A DNA stretch of 64,000 nucleotides from a bacterium 210820-DFI.6.37 (GTDB lineage Bacteria; Bacillota; Clostridia; Peptostreptococcales; Anaerovoracaceae). Below are positions 35,529 through 43,996 of this stretch, piece by piece (the first letter of the stretch is position 1; each line of letters opens with the position of its first letter). The notes under the pieces are model-generated. The model saw nothing but the letters and a program-made list of their open reading frames with translations, did not search any database and was not told the DNA's origin. The translations under genes and the position numbers were made by a program. The stretch lies in NCBI GenBank assembly GCA_020558355.1, contig JAJCKG010000007.1, positions 62,001-126,000 of the forward strand, given 5' to 3'.

Positions 35529-35593
35529 TGTTAACAGGACACTGGTTTTACAGCGACTGTTAACATTCCCTCCAAATAAAGGAGCTGTTAACA
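35529..35593. repeat. three TGTTAACA palindromes
   Basis: TGTTAACA occurs at 35529-35536, 35559-35566 and 35586-35593, spaced 30 and 27 bp. Each is an 8-bp palindrome that combines both half-site ends of a Rex box. The third lies in the loop of the yfhO terminator. Regulatory meaning uncertain. Confidence 0.4.
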
Positions 35594-35610
35594 AAACCTG
35601 AAACAGCTCC
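35575..35610 (-). terminator. terminator of the apbE-yfhO operon
   Basis: GGAGCTGTT (35581-35589) pairs with AACAGCTCC (35602-35610). On the minus strand the hairpin is followed by TTTATTT, ~45 bp after the yfhO stop codon. Confidence 0.65.
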
Positions 35611-35655
35611 TTCTTTCGCGTGATATTAACATATTTTCAAGGCCCGCGCGATCCT

Positions 35656-38382
35656 TTATAAAAACCGCCTCCGGCGCAGCCGGCTCTTTCTCTGGACCGG
35701 GCCGCTTTGGTTTACCTCTGGCGCTCCGGCATCCCGCCGATTAGGAAAGTCCGCCCGGATTTCACCACCGCTGGTTTCAGACATGCCTTTCTGTCGTGGT
35801 TCTTCCGGCTCGCTCCGTCTCCTTCTTCGGATCAGGCACAGCCCCATAAGGCTTCCGATTCCGCACAGGCTGACCAGAACTCCCGGTAAAAATCCATCCG
35901 GCATATACGTCAGCCTGATTTCATGCTCTCCGGCTTCCAAAGGCACCGCGATAAAAGCGTCTCCGAAAGCTTCCGTTTCCCGCTCTTCTCCGTCCACCTC
36001 CAGCTTCCAGCCTTTTTCATACGGAATGGATGTGACAAAGCAGCCGTCCTTTTTCACCGCAATGGTCCCCTCCAAAAAGGTATCCCCATGGTCCTCCACC
36101 TTTAAGGTCTCGTCCGCGAGGGCGCTGTAAGCCCGGTCCCAGGCGGCCGGGTCCATGCCGTAAACATGGGCTGTAATATCGCCCGCCTTTCCTTCTTCAT
36201 ATGTGATGTGAATCGTAATGGTTTCACCCGCTTTGCAGCTTCCAAGGCTTACAACCGCGCCGCAGTCTTCCTTCAGCTGAACGGAATTGCCCTGCTGGTT
36301 TCGCGCGGTTATGGATTCCGCCCCGTCGGTTTCCACAAAGACGTAGACCTGCTGGTCTTCCGGAGAAACAAAGGTCAGCTCCGCCTCCGCGGTTCCTGTT
36401 TCGTAGACGCAGCTGACAAAGCCGTTTTTATAGCTTCCCAGCGCGGCGCCGCTGGCGGAAAGCCCGGAGACTCCGATCCTGTGGAAAACCGTATCCTGCG
36501 TATCCGCCGCTATTTTCACGAAATCATTGAGCACAGAAAAAGGGTTGTCCTGCTGGTAGTCCCAGCCATGGAGCACGGCGGAATCCGCCATATATCCGGC
36601 GGACAGAAAATACCGGTTTTCATAAAGGCAGGTCAATTCCTCTCCTCCCGCCAGAGAAAGGGACGGCTCTCCGCTGACCTGCTGTCCCCGGCTGATAATA
36701 TATTTCACTCCCAGCATGGCATTGGCCACTGGCGTCGTCATAACATAATTATAACGGTTCTTGACATTTTCCGCTTCCAGGCCGATACGCTCCATGAAAT
36801 AGGACATATCCCCGCTGACTGCGGAGGAAAACTCCGATACGCCGGGATAATTGTAAAGCATCGGCGAGTTGAGAATCAGCGGGTTTGCCACTTCGATACG
36901 GTAAAAGTCCCTGTCCTTCTTCTGAATCTCCTTTGCCAGAGTCCGGACATCCTGGCTCTCCGCAAAATATTCCGCCCGGTTGGTATAGCTTACAGTCTGC
37001 ACGGCTGTGTCCGTATTGCTCATCATTTCTCCCGCTGTCAGCACCAGCAGCAGGACGCACATCAGCGTTTCGCTTTGCTTTCCGGTCCGGTACACCGCCA
37101 GAAAGCCGCTGTAAATAAAGAGCAGCAGCAGACAGACATAAGCAAATTCCGGCGAAAATTCATCGCCGTAGAATTTTTGAGCCATCAGGATCCAGCCGGT
37201 CCCCGCGGCCGCCACAGCCGCCACCTGCCGGGGCGAAACGCTTCGGAAGCGCAGGAAAGCTTCCCAGGCCAGCGTCACAAGAAGAAAGGACACGACAAAG
37301 GAATAGCGGTAAGGCAGCTGATTTGGGAAATGCATTCCATGCCAGATAAAGTCCAGCTTGTTCCAGTTAAGGCTCAGTATGAGAAACGCCAGAAGACCGC
37401 AGTTGAGAAGCTTTTTCCGCAGAGGAATCTCTTTTATAAGCAGGTAAAACACCAGCATCATTACAGAAAGAAGGCCGCAGTAGATATTCGGCAGGCCCTC
37501 CCGCACCGTTAGCTGGGTCTGCGGCAGCAGATTGGTAAGAATATCAAGGAGTGGATTGTAAAAAACCGTGTCGGCGGGCATTTCCGAATCGATATAGTAG
37601 GAGCTTTGCATATTGAGGAAGGTGGGAAGCAGCGTAAACGCGGCGATAAAAATGCCTGTAACCGAACACAGCACCGCTTTTCCTGTCACCCGCAGGCAGC
37701 CCGCCGCTCCTCTTCTTTCGGCTTGGGAAAAATAAAGGACCGGATAATAAAACAGGATAAAGATGCAGACCATCCCGCCAGTATAATAATTGGTAATCAT
37801 CAGGGCCGCGATGGAAAGGGTGTACAGCTTTATCGCTCCCCGGTCCAAAAGCCGGTTCAGCCCCAGTACGCAGAGGGGCAGCAGAGCCACCGTGTCCAGC
37901 CACATGAGACACCAGTAATAGCCCATCACATAGGCGCACAGACTGTAAAGGGTGGAAAAAGCCACCGCGGCGCAGTCACATCTTCCGTAGACGCCCCGCA
38001 GGAAAATCGCCATAAAGGCTCCCGCCAGACCGATCTTAATGAAAATAATCACCGTTACGGCTTCCATGAGATACGCGTCCGGAACAAAGATGGTAAAAAA
38101 GTAAAGAGGGCTTGCCGCGTAGTAGGAAAGCAGGCTGAGGAAGTTGGTCCCCATGCCTCCGTTCCAGGTATACAGAAGGCTCCCTCCGGTCTGCAGTTTT
38201 TCATGCAGTTCGTTTATAAAAGGGAAATACTGGTGGTACATATCGATGACAGCGACCTGGTTTTCTCCGAAAGGATAAAAGCCGGCCGCGGCGCATGCCG
38301 CCAGCATGAGAAAGAAAGGCACAAAAAACGCCAGAAAAATATACCGGTTATGATAACAAAATCGCTTTCCTTTTTGCAGCAT
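35656..38382 (-). CDS. YfhO-family membrane protein
   Basis: 908 residues. The first ~470 residues contain about 11-12 transmembrane helices with the family motifs YPFGENQVAVIDMYHQYFPF (about 32-51) and LYTWNGGMGTNFLSL, and a Tyr- and Trp-rich membrane core. The C-terminal part is a large extracellular beta-rich region, closed by a final helix (PGVLVSLCGIGSLMGLCLIR) and a basic tail. YfhO proteins resemble GT-C type glycosyltransferases and are tied to glycosylation of lipoteichoic acid or other surface glycopolymers. The donor and acceptor here are unknown. It starts 16 bp after the apbE stop, so it is likely on the same transcript. Confidence 0.9.
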   Translation of the reverse strand: MLQKGKRFCYHNRYIFLAFFVPFFLMLAACAAAGFYPFGENQVAVIDMYHQYFPFINELHEKLQTGGSLLYTWNGGMGTNFLSLLSYYAASPLYFFTIFVPDAYLMEAVTVIIFIKIGLAGAFMAIFLRGVYGRCDCAAVAFSTLYSLCAYVMGYYWCLMWLDTVALLPLCVLGLNRLLDRGAIKLYTLSIAALMITNYYTGGMVCIFILFYYPVLYFSQAERRGAAGCLRVTGKAVLCSVTGIFIAAFTLLPTFLNMQSSYYIDSEMPADTVFYNPLLDILTNLLPQTQLTVREGLPNIYCGLLSVMMLVFYLLIKEIPLRKKLLNCGLLAFLILSLNWNKLDFIWHGMHFPNQLPYRYSFVVSFLLVTLAWEAFLRFRSVSPRQVAAVAAAGTGWILMAQKFYGDEFSPEFAYVCLLLLFIYSGFLAVYRTGKQSETLMCVLLLVLTAGEMMSNTDTAVQTVSYTNRAEYFAESQDVRTLAKEIQKKDRDFYRIEVANPLILNSPMLYNYPGVSEFSSAVSGDMSYFMERIGLEAENVKNRYNYVMTTPVANAMLGVKYIISRGQQVSGEPSLSLAGGEELTCLYENRYFLSAGYMADSAVLHGWDYQQDNPFSVLNDFVKIAADTQDTVFHRIGVSGLSASGAALGSYKNGFVSCVYETGTAEAELTFVSPEDQQVYVFVETDGAESITARNQQGNSVQLKEDCGAVVSLGSCKAGETITIHITYEEGKAGDITAHVYGMDPAAWDRAYSALADETLKVEDHGDTFLEGTIAVKKDGCFVTSIPYEKGWKLEVDGEERETEAFGDAFIAVPLEAGEHEIRLTYMPDGFLPGVLVSLCGIGSLMGLCLIRRRRRSEPEEPRQKGMSETSGGEIRADFPNRRDAGAPEVNQSGPVQRKSRLRRRRFL

Positions 38383-38398
38383 ATGGCTTCCCCCCTTT

Positions 38399-39406
38399 TT
38401 AATCCCGCAAAGTAACGTTTATCCCGTCCGTCGTTGTGATCTGGTCATTTTGATCGACAAAAACAGCCTCGATCCCCGGAAACTCCTTCAGAACGCTTCG
38501 TCCCTCTTTTTCCCCAAGCATGAGACAGACCGTTCCCAGCGCGTCACAGTCTACAGACTGCCCGGCCTCTCCCTTTACCGCTACCGCGTCCAGAGAGGTC
38601 TTGGCGGGATACCCGGTCTTCGGGTTCAGCACATGATGATACAGCACTCCATCCTGCTCGAAACACCGCTCGTAGACGCCGGAGGTGGCGATGGTGCCAT
38701 CCGTCAGGTCTACCGAGCCCAGAATCTGCGTACGGTCTGAATACGGCCGCTCAATACCGATGCTCCATGGGGTCCCCTCTTTCTTTTCCCCGATGACGGA
38801 AATGTTTCCTCCAAGGCTGATCACCGCGCGCTGTACGCCATCCGCTTTCATCTGTTCCGTTACCCGGTCGGCAATATAGCCTTTGGCGATTCCGCCCAGA
38901 TCCACCCGCGCCTTTGGATTTTCCAGACTTACCTTTTTCCCATCGATCTTGATCTGCTTAAAATCCACAGTATCAACGGCTTCCTTTAGCTTTTCCTCGT
39001 CCGGAACCTTCGGGTCTTCTCCTGAAAAGTCCCACAGCTCCGATACGGCTCCGATGGTGATATCAAACATTCCATCTGAAAGCTGGCCATAACGAATCCC
39101 TTTTTTTATGACCTCTAAGGTTTCGTCCTGAACCTCTATGGGCTTTCCCTGGGCGTGGTTCAGTCTGTAGATATCGCTTCCCTCTATGGTCTTGCTCAGC
39201 ACCGATTCATACTCTTCGCAAAGCGCAAAGGCGCGGCTGATGGCGGCCTGAGCGACTTCTTTTTCCATGTCGTATACGGTTATTGTACAAATTGTATCAA
39301 GACAGAACTGATTTTCGCTTACAGGCTCCTCGCTTCCACAGCCTGTTTGTGGTATAATAAAAACCATGCACAATACGAGCATCAAAATTTTTTTTGTTAG
39401 TTTCAT
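38399..39406 (-). CDS. apbE: FAD:protein FMN transferase
   Basis: 335 residues with a lipoprotein signal (MLVLCMVFIIPQTGC, Cys near 23), so it acts outside the membrane. ApbE splits FAD and attaches FMN to a Thr or Ser in target proteins. Family blocks are YESVLSKTIEGSDIYRLNHA, VDLGGIAKGYIADRVTEQM (metal and FAD region), AVISLGGNISVIG and HHVLNPKTGYPAKTSLDAVAV. The expected targets, RnfG and RnfD, are encoded 3-5 kb away (42490-43996). The start lies 25 bp from the divergent NusG-II gene, with GAGG as ribosome binding site. YfhO follows 16 bp downstream. Confidence 0.94.
   Translation of the reverse strand: MKLTKKILMLVLCMVFIIPQTGCGSEEPVSENQFCLDTICTITVYDMEKEVAQAAISRAFALCEEYESVLSKTIEGSDIYRLNHAQGKPIEVQDETLEVIKKGIRYGQLSDGMFDITIGAVSELWDFSGEDPKVPDEEKLKEAVDTVDFKQIKIDGKKVSLENPKARVDLGGIAKGYIADRVTEQMKADGVQRAVISLGGNISVIGEKKEGTPWSIGIERPYSDRTQILGSVDLTDGTIATSGVYERCFEQDGVLYHHVLNPKTGYPAKTSLDAVAVKGEAGQSVDCDALGTVCLMLGEKEGRSVLKEFPGIEAVFVDQNDQITTTDGINVTLRD
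39346..39358 (+). promoter_or_regulatory. extended -10 promoter for the NusG-II/Gx pair
   Basis: Plus strand TTGTGG-TATAAT (39347-39358), matching the TRTGN extended -10 of Gram-positive promoters. It lies inside the signal-peptide coding region of the opposite-strand apbE, so the divergent genes overlap in control sequence. Confidence 0.6.
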
Positions 39407-39431
39407 AATAATATACCTCTAAGGAGTTCCT

Positions 39432-39794
39432 ATGATTCGAAAAGCGGACATCATCCTGGCTATCCTGTTGATTATTGCCGGACTTGCGGTTTCTTATGCC
39501 TTCGCAGCGGGAAATCAGACCGGCCAGACCGTCTACATCATGGTGGATGGAGAGGAATACGGCTATTATTCTCTCCTGGAAGACCAGACGGTCAGCGTTG
39601 AGCAGGATGGTCATATTAATAAGATTACCATAAAAGACGGTAAGGTTTCAATGGCCTTTTCAGACTGCCGCAATCAGGACTGTGTCCTGCAGGGCGAAAT
39701 ATCCGATACATCTCAGAGCATCGTATGCCTCCCCAACAAGGTGGTCGTAGAGATCCGCGGCGGGCAGCAGGAATATGACGCAGTAGTAAAATAG
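39432..39794 (+). CDS. NusG domain II protein
   Basis: 120 residues. One N-terminal membrane segment or signal (IILAILLIIAGLAVSYAFA, about 7-25) is followed by a single NusG_II beta domain with CRNQDCVLQGEIS (two Cys, near 78-83) and SIVCLPNKVVVEIRG. Proteins of this kind are found beside ApbE and Rnf genes in Clostridia. Their role is unknown, and a part in flavin or electron transfer outside the cell is inferred from context only. Ribosome binding site TAAGGAGTTCCT. Followed after 8 bp by the Gx transporter gene. Confidence 0.88.
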   Translation: MIRKADIILAILLIIAGLAVSYAFAAGNQTGQTVYIMVDGEEYGYYSLLEDQTVSVEQDGHINKITIKDGKVSMAFSDCRNQDCVLQGEISDTSQSIVCLPNKVVVEIRGGQQEYDAVVK

Positions 39795-39802
39795 GAGGAA
39801 CT

Positions 39803-40333
39803 ATGCCTTCCACGAAACAGAAAAAACCTGCCTACAATGTGGCTCTGGCTGCCATGATGTCAGCTCTGGCCCTGATTTTTTCCTATATCGAAGCAATCAT
39901 TCCCATTAACTTCGGAATTCCCGGAATCAAGCTGGGGATCGCCAATCTTGTGATTCTCACGTCCCTCTATGTTCTGGGGACCGGCTATACCTTTACCATC
40001 AATATCCTTCGTATCTTTGTAGCCGGCCTTCTTTTCAACGGACTGTTCGGAGCGGTCTACTCCCTTGCCGGCGGCCTTCTCAGCCTTGCCGTCATGGTTT
40101 TGCTGAAAAAAACCGGCCTCTTTTCCACCATTGGGATCAGCATGGCCGGCGGCGTTGCCCATAATTTAGGGCAGCTACTGGTAGCTGCCCTGATTGTTTC
40201 TAATATGAAACTGTTCTTTTATTTCCCGGTTCTTCTTTTTTCCGGAATCATCAGCGGTATCCTCATTGGGATCCTCACTTATCTGATCCTCAAAAAACTT
40301 CCGAAAAGCTTTCTTTCTAACGCTTCCCGTTAG
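39803..40333 (+). CDS. Gx transporter / heptaprenyl diphosphate synthase component I-type membrane protein
   Basis: 176 residues, about five transmembrane helices. FGIPGIKLGIANLVILTSLY (about 38-57) and NGLFGAVYSLAGGLLSLAVM are typical of the 'Gx transporter' family (formerly heptaprenyl diphosphate synthase subunit I). It has the layout of an ECF-type small substrate-binding membrane subunit. The substrate is not proven. In flavin-electron-transfer loci its relatives are next to ApbE, NusG-II and RnfB. The stop codon lies 29 bp from the converging rnfB. Ribosome binding site AGGAGGAACT. Confidence 0.88.
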   Translation: MPSTKQKKPAYNVALAAMMSALALIFSYIEAIIPINFGIPGIKLGIANLVILTSLYVLGTGYTFTINILRIFVAGLLFNGLFGAVYSLAGGLLSLAVMVLLKKTGLFSTIGISMAGGVAHNLGQLLVAALIVSNMKLFFYFPVLLFSGIISGILIGILTYLILKKLPKSFLSNASR

Positions 40334-40361
40334 CCCCGGGGTTTGCCCTCAAGTCCCGCTT

Positions 40362-41207
40362 TTACGCAGAGGCTTCCGCTTCTTTTTTCACAGGAGCTTT
40401 TTTCTTAGGACGCAGATTTAAAATCGCGCCGGTAGGGCACTCTTTCGCGCACAGTCCGCAGTTCTTGCACTTGTCAGCGTCTACCTTAGCCAGGTTGTTT
40501 TCAACTGTAACAGCTTCAAACTTGCAGGCCTTCTGACACTTCATACATCCGATACAGCCTACGCTGCAGCTTTTTCTTGTCTGCGCTCCCTTTGCGGTGG
40601 AGTTGCAGGCAACGTAAACCAGATTTTTCTTATTGCGGATCTCAATAACGTGTTTCGGACAGATCTTTGCGCATTTCCCACAGGCAACGCACTTTTCTCT
40701 GTCAATATAGGCAACTCCATCCTCTACACAGATGGCGTCATAGTCGCATACAGCCGCGCAGTCGCCAAGACCCAGACAGCCGTGAGCGCAGGCCCACTGA
40801 CCGCCGTAGAGCTGGCTGGCCGCTTTACAAGTGCTGATCCGGTCAAATTCCAGGATCTTCTGAGCGGCGCCTGCGTTTCCGTGGCACATAACCACAGCTA
40901 CTTGCGGATCTGCCGCTTCCGCTTCGACTCCCATGATCTCAGCCAGCTTTGCCGCCAGATCTCCGCCGCCTACCGGACAGGCGGATACGCTGAGAGCGTG
41001 TTCATCCTTATCAGCGGCAAGCGCCGCCGCGTAATCATCACAGCCGTTGAACCCACAGGCTCCGCAGTTGGCGCCAGGGAGTTCTTCTCTGATATCAACA
41101 ACCAGCTGATCCACTGGCACATACATCAATTTTGACGCAATGGTAAGAATGATACCGGCGATAAGACCCATGACTACTACAATAGCAACAGGTATTAACA
41201 TATTCAT
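40362..41207 (-). CDS. rnfB: Rnf complex subunit B, ferredoxin-type
   Basis: 281 residues. One N-terminal membrane anchor (about 5-25). The Fes-type [4Fe-4S] domain is [19 protein letters not shown] (near 45-63). Several ferredoxin-type clusters follow: [18 protein letters not shown], then [17 protein letters not shown], then [16 protein letters not shown] near the C-terminus. RnfB takes electrons from reduced ferredoxin. The C-terminal tail is Lys/Ala-rich ([14 protein letters not shown]). Last gene of rnfCDGEAB, 9 bp after rnfA. It converges on the Gx transporter gene. Confidence 0.96.
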   Translation of the reverse strand: MNMLIPVAIVVVMGLIAGIILTIASKLMYVPVDQLVVDIREELPGANCGACGFNGCDDYAAALAADKDEHALSVSACPVGGGDLAAKLAEIMGVEAEAADPQVAVVMCHGNAGAAQKILEFDRISTCKAASQLYGGQWACAHGCLGLGDCAAVCDYDAICVEDGVAYIDREKCVACGKCAKICPKHVIEIRNKKNLVYVACNSTAKGAQTRKSCSVGCIGCMKCQKACKFEAVTVENNLAKVDADKCKNCGLCAKECPTGAILNLRPKKKAPVKKEAEASA

Positions 41208-41216
41208 TTCCCCTCC

Positions 41217-41810
41217 TTACGCGAACAGACCTTCTACTACACCGGAGAAGCCCAGGAAAGACAGGGACAGAATCGATGCAGTAACAAGTGTGATCGGCAC
41301 GCCCTGAAATGATACAGGGACCATTTTGCAGTTTTCAAGTTTTCCTCTCAGTCCAGCGAACAGCACCATGGCCAGCAGGAAGCCGATTCCCGCGCCAAAC
41401 GCATTGAACAGGGACTGAACATATGTGTATCCGTCATCGATATTAGCAATCGTAACACCTAATACAGCGCAGTTTGTTGTGATCAGCGGAAGGAATACAC
41501 CCAGCGACTTGTAGAGCGGAGGCATGTATTTTTTCAGCGTCATTTCTACCAGCTGTACCAACGAAGCAATAACGAGAATGAATACAACGGTCTGCAGGTA
41601 TCCGATTCCATAAGGATCCAGCAGGCATTTCTGGATCGGCCATGTAGCCGCTGTTGCCAGAACCATTACGAATGTAACGGCGATACCCATACCTGTCGCG
41701 GAATCCATTTTCTTGGAAACGCCCAGGAAAGGACAGATACCCAGGAACTGGGATAATACAAAGTTATCTACAAGGATAACCGTCATTATAATTACAATGA
41801 TCTCTTTCAT
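41217..41810 (-). CDS. rnfA: Rnf complex subunit A
   Basis: 197-residue membrane protein with about six helices, homologous to RnfE and to Nqr subunits D/E. The family motif is VDNFVLSQFLGICPFLGVSK (about 15-34). It also has the internal LPLITTNCAVLG stretch with a Cys that, with its RnfE counterpart, is proposed to hold a membrane [2Fe-2S] cluster. Its start overlaps the rnfE stop (TAATG), so the two are translated in tandem. It takes part in electron transfer coupled to ion movement. Confidence 0.96.
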   Translation of the reverse strand: MKEIIVIIMTVILVDNFVLSQFLGICPFLGVSKKMDSATGMGIAVTFVMVLATAATWPIQKCLLDPYGIGYLQTVVFILVIASLVQLVEMTLKKYMPPLYKSLGVFLPLITTNCAVLGVTIANIDDGYTYVQSLFNAFGAGIGFLLAMVLFAGLRGKLENCKMVPVSFQGVPITLVTASILSLSFLGFSGVVEGLFA

Positions 41811-42490
41811 TACGCACTAGCCTCCTTTTCGCCGCAGTCATCTTTGCCACAGGTCGCGGCCATCGCGCAGCCTTCGCAGCCGAATTCCTTTTTCTTGATC
41901 GCTCTGCCCTTAGTTGCCCAGTTAATCGCGGCAATCAGGATAGCGTAGATAAAGAATCCGCCAGGAGCCAGCATGAAGATGCCCATTGGAGTAATCGCGT
42001 TCGCTGTCAGAGTAATACCAAAAGCTGTACCGCTTCCCAGGATCTCTCTGATCAGACCCATGACACCCAGAGCCAGAGTAAAGCCGATACCCATTCCCAG
42101 GCCGTCCAGCGCAGAATCTACGATAGAGTTCTTGCTGGCGAACATCTCGGCTCTTCCCAGAATGATACAGTTTACTACGATCAGCGGGATAAACAGACCC
42201 AAAGACGCGTCCAATGCCGGCAGATAAGCCTTCAGCATCAGCTGTACAACCGTTACGAATCCCGCGATAACAACGATATAGCATGGGATACGAACTGTGC
42301 TAGGGATTACTTTTTTCAGTATTGAAATTACAATATTGGAACAGATCAGTACTACCATAGCGGAAACACCCATTCCCAGGCCGTTAATCGCGCTGGTGGT
42401 TACCGCCAGTGTCGGACAGGTTCCAAGCAGCAGTACCAATACCGGGTTTTCCTTGATAATACCCTTTGTAACAATTCCTAATTTATTCAT
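41810..42490 (-). CDS. rnfE: Rnf complex subunit E
   Basis: 226 residues, about six membrane helices, paralogous to RnfA. Conserved blocks are KENPVLVLLLGTCPTLAVTT (near 14-33) and FIPLIVVNCIILGRAE, both with Cys likely used in the shared membrane [2Fe-2S] cluster. After the last helix it carries a Cys-rich C-terminal extension, GCEGCAMAATCGKDDCGEKE, on the side where the C-terminus faces the cytoplasm or the outside. That tail is unusual and may bind a metal or cluster. Start codon overlaps the rnfG stop; stop codon overlaps the rnfA start. Confidence 0.95.
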   Translation of the reverse strand: MNKLGIVTKGIIKENPVLVLLLGTCPTLAVTTSAINGLGMGVSAMVVLICSNIVISILKKVIPSTVRIPCYIVVIAGFVTVVQLMLKAYLPALDASLGLFIPLIVVNCIILGRAEMFASKNSIVDSALDGLGMGIGFTLALGVMGLIREILGSGTAFGITLTANAITPMGIFMLAPGGFFIYAILIAAINWATKGRAIKKKEFGCEGCAMAATCGKDDCGEKEASA

Positions 42491-43041
42491 TATTTAACAC
42501 CTCCGCATTCGTTATATTGCTGCAGAGCTTCACTTACGCACTGATAAATCGCGTTGGAAGAAATCGTAGCGCCAACGATCTGATCAATATTAGCGTCGTT
42601 TTTAATGTTGCTTTCGCCAGCTGTATCTACACCGCCGTACTGCGCCAGATAATCTTCTGTCATCGCTTTTGTACCAAGTCCTGGTGTATCCGCGTGTGCT
42701 GTAACCGTTACACCTGTTATTTTTCCGTCTTTATCTACACCGACCATGGCAGTCAGCGTTCCGCCAAAGCTCTTATAAGTAGCCGTTACAGCCATTCCGG
42801 ACTTGTTATCCGCGAAATAGCATTCTGTAACGCCTTCCACCAGCTTTCCATCGTACATGGTAAAGCTGTCGCCGGAAGGAAGCACCTTGGCGCGCGCTTC
42901 ATCCGCTGTCTTCTGAGCGTTCTGTTCAATGATCGGATTCGCTACGCTATAGGTCCCTGCAAGGGCAGCTGTGATCACCAGACAGATGATTACTAATACT
43001 AAAGCAGGGGCGATGGTCGTCTTAAACGTGCTATTTTTCAT
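42490..43041 (-). CDS. rnfG: Rnf complex subunit G, FMN-binding
   Basis: 183 residues. One N-terminal membrane helix (about 10-30), then an extracellular FMN-binding domain. The flavinylation site is DQIVGATISSNAI near 157-169, matching the Dxx(S/T/V)GAT pattern in which ApbE attaches FMN to the Thr. The preceding GVTVTAHADTPGLGTK block is also typical. RnfG relays electrons through this covalent flavin. It overlaps the rnfD stop by 11 bp. ApbE at 38399 is the probable partner enzyme. Confidence 0.95.
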   Translation of the reverse strand: MKNSTFKTTIAPALVLVIICLVITAALAGTYSVANPIIEQNAQKTADEARAKVLPSGDSFTMYDGKLVEGVTECYFADNKSGMAVTATYKSFGGTLTAMVGVDKDGKITGVTVTAHADTPGLGTKAMTEDYLAQYGGVDTAGESNIKNDANIDQIVGATISSNAIYQCVSEALQQYNECGGVK

Positions 43042-43996
43042 CTTTTTTGCCGCCTCCTTTTTTATATGCTCTGCTGATGCAGAAGTTGTCGATATGCGGA
43101 GTCAGAATGTTCATCAGCAGGATCGCGAATGAAACACCTTCCGGATAAGCGCCGTATACACGGATCACAAAGGTAAGAAGTCCGCATCCGATACCGAAGA
43201 TCACCTTACCCATCGGCATGATCGGGGAGGTTACATAGTCTGTAGCGCAGAAGAACGCGCCCAGCATCAGACCGCCCGCGCACAGATGGAAGATCGGATC
43301 CTGTCCCGGAACCAGCAGGGCAAGAACAAATACAGTGCCCAGGAAGCATACCGGGATAATCGGGGAAATCACTCTTCTCCAGATCAGGAAAACGCCGCCG
43401 ATAAGCAGTGCCAGAGCGCTGACTTCACCGATACAGCCTCCGATATTACCAAGGAACATATCCAGGTTGGAAGGAAGCTCACCGCCGCCTTCAGATAAGA
43501 TTCCCAGCGGAGTTGGTCCTGTTGTCGCGTCAGTCGCGCCCGCGCCTCTTGGAATCGGCCAGGTGGTCATTTCAGTGGCAAAGGAAATAAACAGAACGAT
43601 TCTGGCTGTTACCGCCGGGTTTACAAGGTTCTGTCCGATTCCGCCAAAGAGCTGCTTTACAATAACGATAGCTACAAAGCATCCGATGATGGACATCCAG
43701 TAAGGCAGGCTTGCCGGAATGTTAAACGCGATGAGTACACCAGTCAGGGCAGCGCTCAGATCGCTTACTGTCTGCTGTCTCTTCATCAGAGCATTGAAAA
43801 GCCATTCAAATACTACACAGGCAACGATGCAGATGATGGTCTGTACCGCGGCTTTATATCCGAACTGATAGATTCCCACTACGAAAGCCGGAGCCAGTGC
43901 CAGAAGCACCGTTCCCATGACCTTTGTCGTATCTACATTTGAAACCGCGTGGGGCGCAGAGGATACGACAAGGTTATCATGATACTGTTTTTCCAT
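43031..43996 (-). CDS. rnfD: Rnf complex subunit D, FMN-binding membrane protein
   Basis: 321 residues with about nine membrane helices. The flavinylation segment is DATTGPTPLGILS, the position of the usual TGATPL motif, here with Pro in place of Ala; the Thr is kept. The FGGIGQNLVNPAVTARIVL block and the CATDYVTSPIMPMGK block are diagnostic for RnfD/NqrB. Together with RnfG it carries covalent FMN and probably contributes to ion translocation. Start codon overlaps the rnfC stop (TAATG). Confidence 0.95.
   Translation of the reverse strand: MEKQYHDNLVVSSAPHAVSNVDTTKVMGTVLLALAPAFVVGIYQFGYKAAVQTIICIVACVVFEWLFNALMKRQQTVSDLSAALTGVLIAFNIPASLPYWMSIIGCFVAIVIVKQLFGGIGQNLVNPAVTARIVLFISFATEMTTWPIPRGAGATDATTGPTPLGILSEGGGELPSNLDMFLGNIGGCIGEVSALALLIGGVFLIWRRVISPIIPVCFLGTVFVLALLVPGQDPIFHLCAGGLMLGAFFCATDYVTSPIMPMGKVIFGIGCGLLTFVIRVYGAYPEGVSFAILLMNILTPHIDNFCISRAYKKGGGKKDEK

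Noticed and set aside
36166-37512. 448-codon plus-strand frame over yfhO
   Set aside because: Antisense shadow of the YfhO gene, no ribosome binding site, no recognisable domain.
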